Of a stretch of DNA of 64,000 nucleotides, positions 52,818-61,784 are shown piece by piece. A program made the position numbers and the translations under genes. This stretch comes from Phycisphaerae bacterium. GTDB lineage: Bacteria > Planctomycetota > Phycisphaerae > UBA1845. Under the pieces are notes generated by a model. The model searched no databases, was not told where the DNA came from, and saw nothing but the letters and a program-made list of their open reading frames with translations. The stretch is taken from contig JAJDDT010000102.1 in the NCBI GenBank assembly GCA_029260165.1, forward strand, positions 1 to 64,000, written 5' to 3'. Positions within the stretch are counted from its first letter, which is position 1; every line of letters starts with the position of its first letter.

Positions 52818-53963
52818 TTAGCTGTTGCCCCTTGGAACGTCGGTGGTGTCGTCGTCACCGTCGCCTCCGGTTCCAAACTCACCGATGTCCATGCCTCTCT
52901 GGAACGCGTCGATTTTGTCCTGCATTTCGCCCGGGCGTCGCGATTTGTCGACGCACTCCTCGGGGGTGATCATGTTCTTGCTAAAAAGTTCCCACAGGTG
53001 TTCGTCGAGCAGGCGCATGCCGAATTTCTTGCCGGTCTGGATGCTGGAGTCGATTCGGTAGGTCTTGTTTTCGCGAATGAGGTTGGCGATCGCGGGTGTG
53101 ACGACCATGAACTCGTAGGCAGCGACCATGCCTTTGGGAAGTTTTGGACAAAGCGCCTGGGACAGGACGGAGATAAGCGTGACGGACAACTGCACGCGAA
53201 TTTGTGCCTGCTGGTTGGTTGGAAAGGCATCGATCAGGCGGTTGACGGTACCCTGGCAGCCCGTGGTGTGCAGCGTGCCGAAGACGAGGTGGCCTGTTTC
53301 GGCGGCTGTGATAGCGGACTCGATGGTCTCGAGATCGCGAAGCTCGCCAACGAGGATGACGTCGGGGTCCTGACGCAATACGCGTCGCAGCGCTTCGGAG
53401 AAACTGGGGACGTCGGTGCCGACCTCGCGCTGGTTGACCAGAGATTTCTTGTGTTTGTGGTAGTACTCGATCGGGTCTTCGACGGTGACGATGTGTCGAT
53501 CGAGGGTCATATTGATGAAATCGAGCATGGAGGCAAGGGTGGTGGTCTTGCCTGAACCCGTCGGTCCGGTCACGAGAAACAACCCGCGCGGTCGACGGCA
53601 GAGGGAGGCGACGATTTTGGGCAGGCCGATTTCATCGAAGGAGAGCAATCGGGACGGGATCAACCGGAGCACGAGGGCAAGGTTTCCCTTTTGTCGGAAG
53701 ACCGAAACACGGAATCTGCCATGATCGCCGAATGCGAATCCGAAGTCAGTGCCCCCCTCTTCCTGGATTTCCTGCTGGTTGCGTTCGGGTGTGATCGATT
53801 TCATCAGGGCGGTGGTGTCGTCGGGGGTGAGGACCTTGGTTTCGAGGGGTCTCATGTGCCCGTGCATTCGGATCACGGGCGGTATGCCGACGGTGAGGTG
53901 GAGGTCGGAGCCTCCCTGTTTGATCACGGTTTCCAGGAGCCGATCGATGTGGAGCGTCGCCAT
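52818..53963 (-). CDS. pilT: PilT-type retraction ATPase
   Basis: A 381-residue PilT: AIRAG-equivalent N-terminal GGSDLHLTVGIPPVIRMHG (about 14-32), Walker A VTGPTGSGKTTTLASML (about 125-141), DPDVILVGELRDLETI, and HLVFGTLHTTG. The C-terminus ends in an Asp-rich tail (GTGGDGDDDTTDVPRGNS). Such ATPases power pilus retraction, which suggests the locus makes a retractable fibre rather than only a secretion pseudopilus. Confidence 0.93.
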   Translation of the reverse strand: MATLHIDRLLETVIKQGGSDLHLTVGIPPVIRMHGHMRPLETKVLTPDDTTALMKSITPERNQQEIQEEGGTDFGFAFGDHGRFRVSVFRQKGNLALVLRLIPSRLLSFDEIGLPKIVASLCRRPRGLFLVTGPTGSGKTTTLASMLDFINMTLDRHIVTVEDPIEYYHKHKKSLVNQREVGTDVPSFSEALRRVLRQDPDVILVGELRDLETIESAITAAETGHLVFGTLHTTGCQGTVNRLIDAFPTNQQAQIRVQLSVTLISVLSQALCPKLPKGMVAAYEFMVVTPAIANLIRENKTYRIDSSIQTGKKFGMRLLDEHLWELFSKNMITPEECVDKSRRPGEMQDKIDAFQRGMDIGEFGTGGDGDDDTTDVPRGNS

Positions 53964-54044
53964 TTATGCGGTCCTCGTGTTGCTTGTTTGTTGGCGTTTT
54001 GTGTCGGTTTTTTTCATTGGAATACCACCTGGTCCCGGCTCGGT

Positions 54045-55781
54045 TCAGGATTCTGCCTGTTCTTCGTCGCCTGCCTCGACGAGTCCCTCGGCCTGTGTGA
54101 TTCGCGCGATTTCCTCAGCCGTCGTGATGCCCTTGAGCACCTTGAGTTTTCCGTCCTCGGCGAGGGTATGCATTCCGGAGGCGCGGGCGGCTCGCCGCAG
54201 TTCGGTGGACGGGGCACGGTTGAAGGCGAGTTCGCGCAGCTCATTGTTCATTTGCAACATCTCGAAAATCCCCTGTCGCCCCCTGTACCCGCTGCCGCCG
54301 CAACGACCGCACCCGGCCCCTTTGTAGAGCGTTTTGCCTGCCCATTCCTTCTCGGTGAAACCGATCGTACGCATTTTGAACTTGTCGGGTTTGGGGTCTT
54401 CGACCTTGCATTCCTTGCAGATGGTGCGGACGAGTCGTTGGGCCATAATCGCCTGGATGGAGCTTGCGACAAGGAACGGTTTGATCCCCATGTCGATCAG
54501 ACGGGTGATGGCGGAGGGTGCGTCGTTGGTGTGCAGGGTGCTGAAGACGAGGTGGCCTGTGAGGGCAGCCTGGATGGCGACCTCGCCGACTTCCTTGTCT
54601 CGAATTTCACCGACAAGGATGATGTTCGGAGCCTGACGGAGCATGGATCGCAGGATGCGTGCGAAGGACAATCCGATGTCCTCGCGGACCTGACACTGGT
54701 TGATACCGGGGATGTTGTACTCGACCGGATCCTCGGCGGTGATGATTTTCTTGTCCGGGCGATTCAGGTCCTGCAGAGCGGAATAGAGCGTTGTCGTTTT
54801 TCCGGAACCGGTCGGTCCGGTGACGAGGAAGATGCCGTTGGGCCTGGCGATAATTTTCTGAAATCTCTTGAAATCGTGCTCCTCGAATCCCAGCGAGGTG
54901 ATTCCAACCTGCACATTTTCCGGTCTGAGAATACGCAGGACGACGCTCTCACCGTGGTAGCTTGGACACGCGCTGACACGGAAGTCGATCTGGACGCCGC
55001 CGATTTTCATTTTGATGCGACCGTCCTGCGGGACACGCCGCTCGGCGATGTCCATGCCGGAGATGATTTTCATGCGTGTTGTGACGGCGGACTGCGTGTT
55101 TTTGGGTATGTCGTCGCGAATGTGACAGACGCCGTCGATGCGGTAGCGAACGCGGACGCGGTTGGCCATCGGCTCGATGTGGACGTCACTGGCGTTGGAA
55201 TTGACGCCTTCGACGATAATCAGGTTGATCAAGCGGACGATCGGTGCGTCGCTCGCGTCATCGTCGGCGAGCTTGAGGGCTTCGTTGTCCTCGAATTCGG
55301 GTGCATCGTGGTCGATGCTGGCCATCGTCTTGGACATCTCTTCCGTCATGGGGTTGACGAATTTTTCGATGAATTCCGTGACGCGGTTTTTCGGGGCCAG
55401 CGCGGGAATCAATTCCCTGTTGAGTCGGAATCGGAGCAGGTCGAGTGTTTCCAGGTCCAGCGGGTCGGTGATGACGACCCTGAGTCGCCCGTTCTCCTCG
55501 CCCAATGGGAGGACGAGGTGGTTTCTGATGACGTCCTCGGGGAGCAGCTCGATGAGTTCCTGCCCGACGGATTCGCTGTCGAGTTCGACGTATTCCATAT
55601 CGAACTGGCGGGCGAGTGCCCGGGTAACATTCTCGTCGTCAGTGAAATCAAGCTCGATGAGGGCTTCACCGATGCGTTTGTGGTGTTCCCTGGCGTAGGA
55701 GAGTGCGGTCTCCAGCTGGTCGACTGTGATGACCTTGTCCCTGAGGAGGATTTCACCGAGCTTGTATTTGCTTCTTGCCAC
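54045..55781 (-). CDS. Second PilB/GspE-type assembly ATPase
   Basis: A 578-residue ATPase paralogous to the one at 51014: MshEN-type N-terminus (LGEILLRDKVITVDQLETAL), Walker A VTGPTGSGKTTTLYSA (about residue 325), DIILVGEIRD-like NIILVGEIRDKEVGEVAIQA, and a tetracysteine set CKEC and CGRCGGSGYRG (about residues 452-502). Two GspE/PilB paralogues in one cluster suggest either two fibres or a dual motor. First gene of the locus; the 290-base gap to the PPDK gene should contain divergent promoters. Confidence 0.92.
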   Translation of the reverse strand: MARSKYKLGEILLRDKVITVDQLETALSYAREHHKRIGEALIELDFTDDENVTRALARQFDMEYVELDSESVGQELIELLPEDVIRNHLVLPLGEENGRLRVVITDPLDLETLDLLRFRLNRELIPALAPKNRVTEFIEKFVNPMTEEMSKTMASIDHDAPEFEDNEALKLADDDASDAPIVRLINLIIVEGVNSNASDVHIEPMANRVRVRYRIDGVCHIRDDIPKNTQSAVTTRMKIISGMDIAERRVPQDGRIKMKIGGVQIDFRVSACPSYHGESVVLRILRPENVQVGITSLGFEEHDFKRFQKIIARPNGIFLVTGPTGSGKTTTLYSALQDLNRPDKKIITAEDPVEYNIPGINQCQVREDIGLSFARILRSMLRQAPNIILVGEIRDKEVGEVAIQAALTGHLVFSTLHTNDAPSAITRLIDMGIKPFLVASSIQAIMAQRLVRTICKECKVEDPKPDKFKMRTIGFTEKEWAGKTLYKGAGCGRCGGSGYRGRQGIFEMLQMNNELRELAFNRAPSTELRRAARASGMHTLAEDGKLKVLKGITTAEEIARITQAEGLVEAGDEEQAES

Positions 55782-56071
55782 GATTAGTCGTTCGTTTGCG
55801 TTCCCCGCCGGGCAGGTTGCCCCGCGTGATTCGGCTCAGGCCCGGCAGGTGGTCTGTGGCGGGCGTTACCAGATCGATTTTTTCCGTTACTTCCGCCGAT
55901 AGTCTACCGTCAGCCATCGCACCCATGCAAGCATACGCCCGGCAGACGTGATGGTTCCACGAGACGGCACAATTGATTGACACGTCAAAACCCGACTTCT
56001 ATGATCGCCGCGACTCCGCCTGATCAGGTGGCACGCCCATTCAACGAGACGAACGCGAAAGGAAACCAACG

Positions 56072-59000
56072 ATGGCCGCCGCGACAAAACGGGTCTATTT
56101 TTTCGGGAATGGTAAAGCAGAGGGTCGGGGTGACCAGAAAACGCTCCTGGGTGGGAAGGGAGCCGGTCTTGCGGAAATGACCAACATCGGACTCCCGGTG
56201 CCCGGTGGGTTCACGATCACGACCGAGACATGTGCGGAATACGACCGCCTGCATCAGCGCTGGCCTGTCGGGCTTGAGGAGGAGATTCGCAAGCATCTGA
56301 GCAAGCTTGAAAAATCCTGCAAAAAGCGATTGGGGGACAACAGGGATCCGTTGCTGGTGTCTGTGCGGTCGGGGGCGGCGGTCTCGATGCCGGGGATGAT
56401 GGAGACGATTCTGAATCTGGGGCTTAACGACACGAGCGTCGAGGGTTTGGCGAAGGCGAGCGGCAATCGTCGATTTGCGTTGGATGGGTATCGACGGTTG
56501 ATCATGATGTACGGGGCGACTGCGATGGGAATCGATCGTGCCCGGTTTGACGAGGTTTTCGATCGGATCAAGAACGAACAAACACGTCCCCGGCTGGATA
56601 TTTCGCATGAATTGAAAGTCAACGACACGGACGTCAATGAATCCGAGCTTGAGGCGGTCGTTGAGGCCTCGAAGGAGGTTTATTCCGAGGCGGTAGGTCA
56701 GCCGTTTCCGCAGGATCCAATGGAACAACTTCGTGGGGCGATCAATGCGGTGTTTGGGAGTTGGAACGCGGAAAAGGCGATCACTTATCGACGTGTTGAG
56801 AACATCACGGGGGTATATGGGACAGCCGTCAACATCTGCCGGATGGTGTTTGGCAACATGGGAGACGACTCGGGGACCGGTGTTTGCTTCACGCGCGATC
56901 CGAGCACGGGTGAGAACGCGTTTTACGGTGACTATCTGATTGATGCGCAGGGGGAAGACGTCGTCGCGGGAATTCGCACACCGCTGAAAATACACGAGAT
57001 GGCCAAACGAATGCCGGCGGCGTGGGATCAGTTGCTGGCGGTTCGGGCGATGCTCGAATTGCACTATTCGGACATGCAGGACTTGGAATTCACCGTCGAG
57101 CGGGGCAAGCTGTACATGCTGCAATGTCGGACCGGGAAGCGATCTCCGGGGGCTGCGTTTCGCATCGCGGTGGAGCAGGCGACGTTGCCGCTGATGTCTG
57201 ACGGGGAAACCAAACGACTGGTGAAGGCCAGATATCTGCCCGCCAAATATGCGAAGCTCGCCACGAAACCAGCCATCACGAAACGTCAGGCGGTGATGCG
57301 GATCAAGGGGAGCGATCTTGAAAAGCTCTTTTCTCCTGTCATCGACCCGGCGATCTCCAGTAACGAACTGGACCAACGTCGTCTTGGCACCGGTGTCAAC
57401 GCGGTCCCCGGGGCAGCTTCGGGAACGATTGTTTTCAACGCCGCTGATGCGGAACGCCTGGCAGCGGAGGATCAGAAGGTCATTCTCGTTCGCAATGAAA
57501 CCTCGCCCGAAGATGTTGGCGGGATGCATGTGGCTGCGGGAATTCTGACAGCCACCGGGGGAAAGACGTCCCACGCGGCGGTTGTCGCGCGAGGCTGGGG
57601 CAAGTGTTGCATCGTTGGCTGTGGATCGTTGCGGATTGATGAAACCGCGAAGACCTGCCGCGTCAATGGCCATGTGTTTGGCGAAGGAGATTCGATCACG
57701 CTCGATGGCTCGACCGGGCATGTTTACGAGGGTGAGCTACCGCTGGATCGTCCGGAGGCACCACAGGAATACGAAACCATCCTGCAATGGTCCGACGAGA
57801 TTCGACGACTGCGGGTTCGCACGAACGCGGACACGCCCGCCGACGCAGCCAACGCGGTCCGACTCGGGGCTGAGGGGATCGGTCTTTGTCGTACGGAGCA
57901 CATGTTTTTTGAGACAGAAGAGCGTCGGCTGGCGATGCAGCAGATGATCGTGGCGACGGGCGTTGACGAACGCGTGCGTGCTCTGGACAAGCTGCAACCG
58001 TTTCAGAAGCAGGATTTTCTGGGAATTTTCGAGGCGATGGACGGCAAGCCGGTGACGATCCGTCTGATTGATCCACCGCTGCACGAGTTCCTGCCGCATG
58101 ACGCGGAGGGCGTGCGCAAGCTGGCGTCTCATACGGGGTTGTCGGTTGAGCATATCGAGGACCGTACAAGGCAGTTGCACGAATCAAATCCGATGCTCGG
58201 ACACCGTGGCTGCCGGTTGGCGATCACCTATCCCGAGATTCTCGACATGCAGGTCAGCGCGATCATCGAAGCGGCGGTCCAGGCGACGCGGGAGGGTGTT
58301 ACGGTCTTGCCCGAGATCATGATCCCCCTGACCATTGATCCGATCGAGCTGAGCATTCTGGTTGAACAGACCCGGGCGGTGGCGGATGCGATTCTGGACG
58401 ATGCGGGTGTCAAGCTTGATTACCTCGTTGGTACGATGATCGAGACGCCCCGGGCAGCCATCCTGGCAGAAGAGATCGCCCGGACGTGCCAGTTCATCAG
58501 TTTCGGAACCAACGACCTGACGCAGACGACCATGGGTCTGTCACGCGACGATGCGGGCAGATTTCTGCCGGATTATGTGGATCAGGACAAGCATGGCATT
58601 TTCGAGTCGGACCCCTTCAGCACGATCGACATTGACGGGGTGGGTCAACTGGTCGGGTTTGCCTGCGCGGAGGCGCGGGGGGTCGATCGGAAATTCAAGC
58701 TCGGTGTGTGCGGTGAGCATGGCGGGGATCCGGACAGTATCTATTTCTTCAATTTCGTCGATCTCGACTATGTGTCCTGTAGCCCGTTTCGTGTTCCGGT
58801 CGCGCGATTGGCGGCTGCCCAGGCGGTAATCGAAACGGAAGAGGAGCAAAAGACGAAGAAACGCTCGAGTGCGACCGGCAGCGCAGCGAGGAAAAGCAAG
58901 GCGACGGGGTCGTCGAAAAAAACCAGGGCTGCAAAACCCAAGCCCAAAACGAAGTCCTCCAGGAAAAAAGCATCCGGAAAAACCGCCAAATCGAAGAAAA

Positions 59001-59149
59001 AGACCGTCAGGAAAAAGACCACCAAAAAGAAGGCCGGTGCGAAGAAAACCGCGAAGGTGAAAAAGGCCGGAAAATCTGCCAAAAAGAAAACCAAAAAGAC
59101 CGCGAAATCCGTCAAGAAGAAAACAAGGAAAACCAAATCACGTCGGTAG
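56072..59149 (+). CDS. ppdK: Pyruvate phosphate dikinase with a histone-like Lys-rich tail
   Basis: A 1025-residue enzyme that interconverts pyruvate, ATP and Pi with PEP, AMP and PPi. The nucleotide-binding domain begins VYFFGNGKAEGRGD and contains VRSGAAVSMPGMMETILNLG (about 93-112). The phosphohistidine is in GGKTSHAAVVARGWGKCCIV (about residue 500). The PEP domain has NPMLGHRGCRLAITYPEI and the catalytic Cys in LGVCGEHGGDPDSI (about 880). The usual length is about 870-900. Residues from about 926 form an extra tail of some 100 residues made largely of Lys, Ala, Thr and Ser, like histone H1 tails. RBS AAAGGA. Confidence 0.95.
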   Translation: MAAATKRVYFFGNGKAEGRGDQKTLLGGKGAGLAEMTNIGLPVPGGFTITTETCAEYDRLHQRWPVGLEEEIRKHLSKLEKSCKKRLGDNRDPLLVSVRSGAAVSMPGMMETILNLGLNDTSVEGLAKASGNRRFALDGYRRLIMMYGATAMGIDRARFDEVFDRIKNEQTRPRLDISHELKVNDTDVNESELEAVVEASKEVYSEAVGQPFPQDPMEQLRGAINAVFGSWNAEKAITYRRVENITGVYGTAVNICRMVFGNMGDDSGTGVCFTRDPSTGENAFYGDYLIDAQGEDVVAGIRTPLKIHEMAKRMPAAWDQLLAVRAMLELHYSDMQDLEFTVERGKLYMLQCRTGKRSPGAAFRIAVEQATLPLMSDGETKRLVKARYLPAKYAKLATKPAITKRQAVMRIKGSDLEKLFSPVIDPAISSNELDQRRLGTGVNAVPGAASGTIVFNAADAERLAAEDQKVILVRNETSPEDVGGMHVAAGILTATGGKTSHAAVVARGWGKCCIVGCGSLRIDETAKTCRVNGHVFGEGDSITLDGSTGHVYEGELPLDRPEAPQEYETILQWSDEIRRLRVRTNADTPADAANAVRLGAEGIGLCRTEHMFFETEERRLAMQQMIVATGVDERVRALDKLQPFQKQDFLGIFEAMDGKPVTIRLIDPPLHEFLPHDAEGVRKLASHTGLSVEHIEDRTRQLHESNPMLGHRGCRLAITYPEILDMQVSAIIEAAVQATREGVTVLPEIMIPLTIDPIELSILVEQTRAVADAILDDAGVKLDYLVGTMIETPRAAILAEEIARTCQFISFGTNDLTQTTMGLSRDDAGRFLPDYVDQDKHGIFESDPFSTIDIDGVGQLVGFACAEARGVDRKFKLGVCGEHGGDPDSIYFFNFVDLDYVSCSPFRVPVARLAAAQAVIETEEEQKTKKRSSATGSAARKSKATGSSKKTRAAKPKPKTKSSRKKASGKTAKSKKKTVRKKTTKKKAGAKKTAKVKKAGKSAKKKTKKTAKSVKKKTRKTKSRR

Positions 59150-59160
59150 CAACGACGGAT

Positions 59161-60168
59161 TTACTCCGCCTTGAGTTGGCGGGTCATCAATTCGTGGATG
59201 GCGGATCGTGGTGACTGGTTTTCAAACAGCACGCTGAAAACAGCCCGGGTAATCGGCATCTCGACGCCATGTCGTTTGGCCAGCGCGAGCACGCTTCGCG
59301 TCGACTCGATTCCCTCGATCACGCCGTGTGACGTCAAAATCACCTCGTCGATCGCCATCCCCTGCCCTATCCTGACACCCGCGGCGTGGTTTCTGCTCCT
59401 GGGCGACATGCACGTCGTCATCAGGTCTCCGACGCCAGCCAACCCCGCGAACGTCTCCGCCCGTGCTCCGACAGCCACGCCCAATCGAGTGATTTCGACC
59501 AGGCCTCGCGTGACCAGACCAGCCTTTGCGTTGCAACCCATCTCCATGCCATCGCCGATACCGGCTGCGATGGATATGACGTTTTTGACGGCTCCACCAA
59601 GCTCGACGCCGACGACGTCACCGTTTGTATAGACGCGGAAAAGCGAAGAAGACAACGTCGCCTGGAGACGCTTGGCTACGCAAACATCCGCACACGCGAC
59701 GACGGCGGCCGTCGGCAGACCGGAGGCAACTTCGGACGCGATGCACGGTCCCGACAACGCCATCACGGGCACGTCGGCGTCGAGAACGTCGGCGAGAATC
59801 TGCGTCGGTCGCAGCAGCGTGCCAACCTCAATCCCCTTCGCGACGCTGACAACAGGCTGGCGAACGTCGCATTGTTGACTGACGAGGTTCCAGGTATCTC
59901 GAATGAACTGACTCGGGACGGCGCTCAATACGACTTCCGCGTCGTCCAGCGCGGATGCGACGTCACCGGTCACCGCAATATTATCGTGAAGGTTGTGCCC
60001 GGGAAGATAACGTCGATTCTCGCGATGGTTTGTCAGGTCAGCCGCAAACTCGGCGTTTCTCGCCCAAAGTGCCACCCGCACACCCCGATTTGCGAGCAAC
60101 ATCGCGCAGAGCGTCCCCATCGCTCCCGCACCGATGACCGCAGCTTTTTCAAACGACTGCATCGCCAT
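59161..60168 (-). CDS. gpsA: Glycerol-3-phosphate dehydrogenase, NAD(P)+
   Basis: A 335-residue enzyme that makes sn-glycerol 3-phosphate for phospholipid synthesis. Rossmann motif AAVIGAGAMGTLCAMLLA (about 9-26), VVLSAVPSQFIRD, VSVAKGIEVGTL, LSGPCIASEVASGLPTA (about 139-155), the catalytic-Lys region GGAVKNVISIAAGIGDGMEM (about 195), and GLAGVGDLMTTCMSPRSRN. Two in-frame starts (60168 and 60162) are possible. Confidence 0.95.
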   Translation of the reverse strand: MAMQSFEKAAVIGAGAMGTLCAMLLANRGVRVALWARNAEFAADLTNHRENRRYLPGHNLHDNIAVTGDVASALDDAEVVLSAVPSQFIRDTWNLVSQQCDVRQPVVSVAKGIEVGTLLRPTQILADVLDADVPVMALSGPCIASEVASGLPTAAVVACADVCVAKRLQATLSSSLFRVYTNGDVVGVELGGAVKNVISIAAGIGDGMEMGCNAKAGLVTRGLVEITRLGVAVGARAETFAGLAGVGDLMTTCMSPRSRNHAAGVRIGQGMAIDEVILTSHGVIEGIESTRSVLALAKRHGVEMPITRAVFSVLFENQSPRSAIHELMTRQLKAE

Positions 60169-60251
60169 CGTTGGCCTCGACTCGATTCAGGGAAACAGCA
60201 CCGATCCGATGCCGCGGGACAAGGCGATACCGACGAAAACGACGACATCGC

Positions 60252-60431
60252 TCAAAAGCCGGAAACACCGAGCTGCGCGTTGACAAAATTGTTGATCGCA
60301 AAGTTGACGAAGGTCGTGACAAACCCGGAAAGCAAACCGGCTGAGTCAACCGTGCAGCCGGTGGCTTGAAACATCGTTCCAACGGTGATGATGCACGCAA
60401 GCCGGCCCATCAGTGATTTCATTCGCGGCAT
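60252..60431 (-). CDS. Small lipoprotein, unknown
   Basis: A 59-residue protein: signal MPRMKSLMGRLACIITVG, lipobox QATGC (Cys 26), then a hydrophobic tail SAGLLSGFVTTFVNFAINNF ending NAQLGVSGF. GGAG lies 8 bases before ATG 60431, and the gene begins 17 bases after the SH3-protein stop, so it is probably in its operon. Short lipoproteins with this ATGC and hydrophobic tail occur in planctomycetes; function unknown. Confidence 0.7.
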   Translation of the reverse strand: MPRMKSLMGRLACIITVGTMFQATGCTVDSAGLLSGFVTTFVNFAINNFVNAQLGVSGF

Positions 60432-60448
60432 GACCCATGCTCCAGTTT

Positions 60449-61705
60449 CTATGGTGAATCCGTGCCGTCAAGCACGACCAGTTCCTGCACAACATAAATG
60501 ACCACCGGATCGACATCACCGGTTTGCAATCGGCGCTCGTGTGCACGCACGCCCACCCGTCTGCCCAGATACTCCTGCATGTCCAACTGAAGATCGGCGG
60601 GAATCTCGACGTACCCGATAGTCCTTGGCTTGTCTCCCGTCGAGACAAGTCGAAACCGTCTGGGACTTGAGGCTGTTCCGTACAACATGCTGACGCGAAG
60701 CTCGCCGACGGCGTCGAATCCGCCCCCGATCGGTCGCGGCAGGGGTTTGATCAACGTCCGCTCCCGCATTGCCTCGTTTCGCTCGGCAGACAACGCGTCG
60801 CTTAAATCCCGCAACTTGAGCAACGATCGCTGGGCGGTGACGGCATGCTCCAACTGCATGACCCGCGACCCGGCGATCGCCCGAGCCTGCTCACTTTCGT
60901 CCCCGTCTGCGATTTGTTGAAAACCCTTGACCAGGCGATCGTAATCGCGGTGCTCGACCGGCTTCTCCAGCTCCTGCTCCAGTGATGCCTCCATCACAGC
61001 CAAACCCGTGTGCGCAGCGATTCCCGATGGTTTGTCCTGCGATGTCTCGGGCAAGGCGGGCGATCCGGATTCAGCACCGTCGTCGCCGGACGTTTCGTCG
61101 GTGTCGCCGGCAGTCCCGCCGGCATCAATGTCAGGATCACGCTCGGGCTGCGATTCCGAGCCGGTCAACGCCCGCACGGGCGTATCCAGCGATCCATCAG
61201 CCACGCGCGCGACCAGCTTTTCACTGATGTACAGGTGAGCACCCGGAGGCGGTGCAATCCGCAAATAATCGTCATTGTGAGGCCCGAGCACGCGAACCTC
61301 ATCTCCGCGATTGAGTTTCAACTGCCTGGCGTACAGGTCCGCCGTCAGCGACGATCCCGCGCGAACCAGCACGTTTTCACCATTCACAACACCGGACGCA
61401 TCGTCCGCGCCGACATCGACGAAATTCCTGTGTATCAGGCTGAAACAGCCCGGAGGCGAGTCAACCTCACACCAGCCATTCACAACGCGATGCACCTGCA
61501 ACCTCGTCCCCGCATCCAGCTTGGCGACGGGATAGTGGTTGTGGCTCGGTCCGCTTCGCACATACACGGCATTCCCGGTCACCTCACCGACGTAGCGGAG
61601 TTCAACCGCTTCGGTTCCCTCCGCCAACTCGGTTTGAGCATACGAAAAGCCTGCACACATGACGACACAAACGACCGCCGTCAATCGACCCGGATGCCGA
61701 CACAT
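60449..61705 (-). CDS. Secreted protein with two bacterial SH3 domains
   Basis: A 418-residue exported protein. ATG 61705 follows GGGAG; the frame continues to 61723. Signal peptide with cleavage after FSYA. Two SH3b domains follow: VTGNAVYVRSGPSHNHYPVA (about 42-60) and VVNGENVLVRAGSSLTADLY (about 100-120). Then an acidic, low-complexity linker (GGTAGDTDETSGDDGAESGS) and a helical C-terminal part. SH3b domains often bind cell-wall peptides. Located upstream of the 59-residue lipoprotein and downstream of the TolC-like gene. Confidence 0.75.
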   Translation of the reverse strand: MCRHPGRLTAVVCVVMCAGFSYAQTELAEGTEAVELRYVGEVTGNAVYVRSGPSHNHYPVAKLDAGTRLQVHRVVNGWCEVDSPPGCFSLIHRNFVDVGADDASGVVNGENVLVRAGSSLTADLYARQLKLNRGDEVRVLGPHNDDYLRIAPPPGAHLYISEKLVARVADGSLDTPVRALTGSESQPERDPDIDAGGTAGDTDETSGDDGAESGSPALPETSQDKPSGIAAHTGLAVMEASLEQELEKPVEHRDYDRLVKGFQQIADGDESEQARAIAGSRVMQLEHAVTAQRSLLKLRDLSDALSAERNEAMRERTLIKPLPRPIGGGFDAVGELRVSMLYGTASSPRRFRLVSTGDKPRTIGYVEIPADLQLDMQEYLGRRVGVRAHERRLQTGDVDPVVIYVVQELVVLDGTDSP

Positions 61706-61784
61706 GACCCACGCTCCCATCACTCAAGAGAACTGAAAACCGTCGAAAAACAGGGCTGAACCCTAGTCGTCAACTCACAACGTG

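Noticed and set aside
53691-55787. Open plus-strand frame of about 698 codons
   Set aside because: It is antisense to the well-supported second GspE/PilB-like ATPase gene and shows no family motifs; it results from biased codon use.
56024-57721. Open minus-strand frame of about 565 codons
   Set aside because: Antisense to the pyruvate phosphate dikinase gene; its sequence is rich in Arg/His/Pro and has no domain pattern.
60149-60400. 83-codon minus-strand frame between gpsA and the SH3 gene
   Set aside because: It overlaps the gpsA start and the 59-residue lipoprotein gene, which has a signal peptide, lipobox and ribosome site; the 83-codon frame has none of these.
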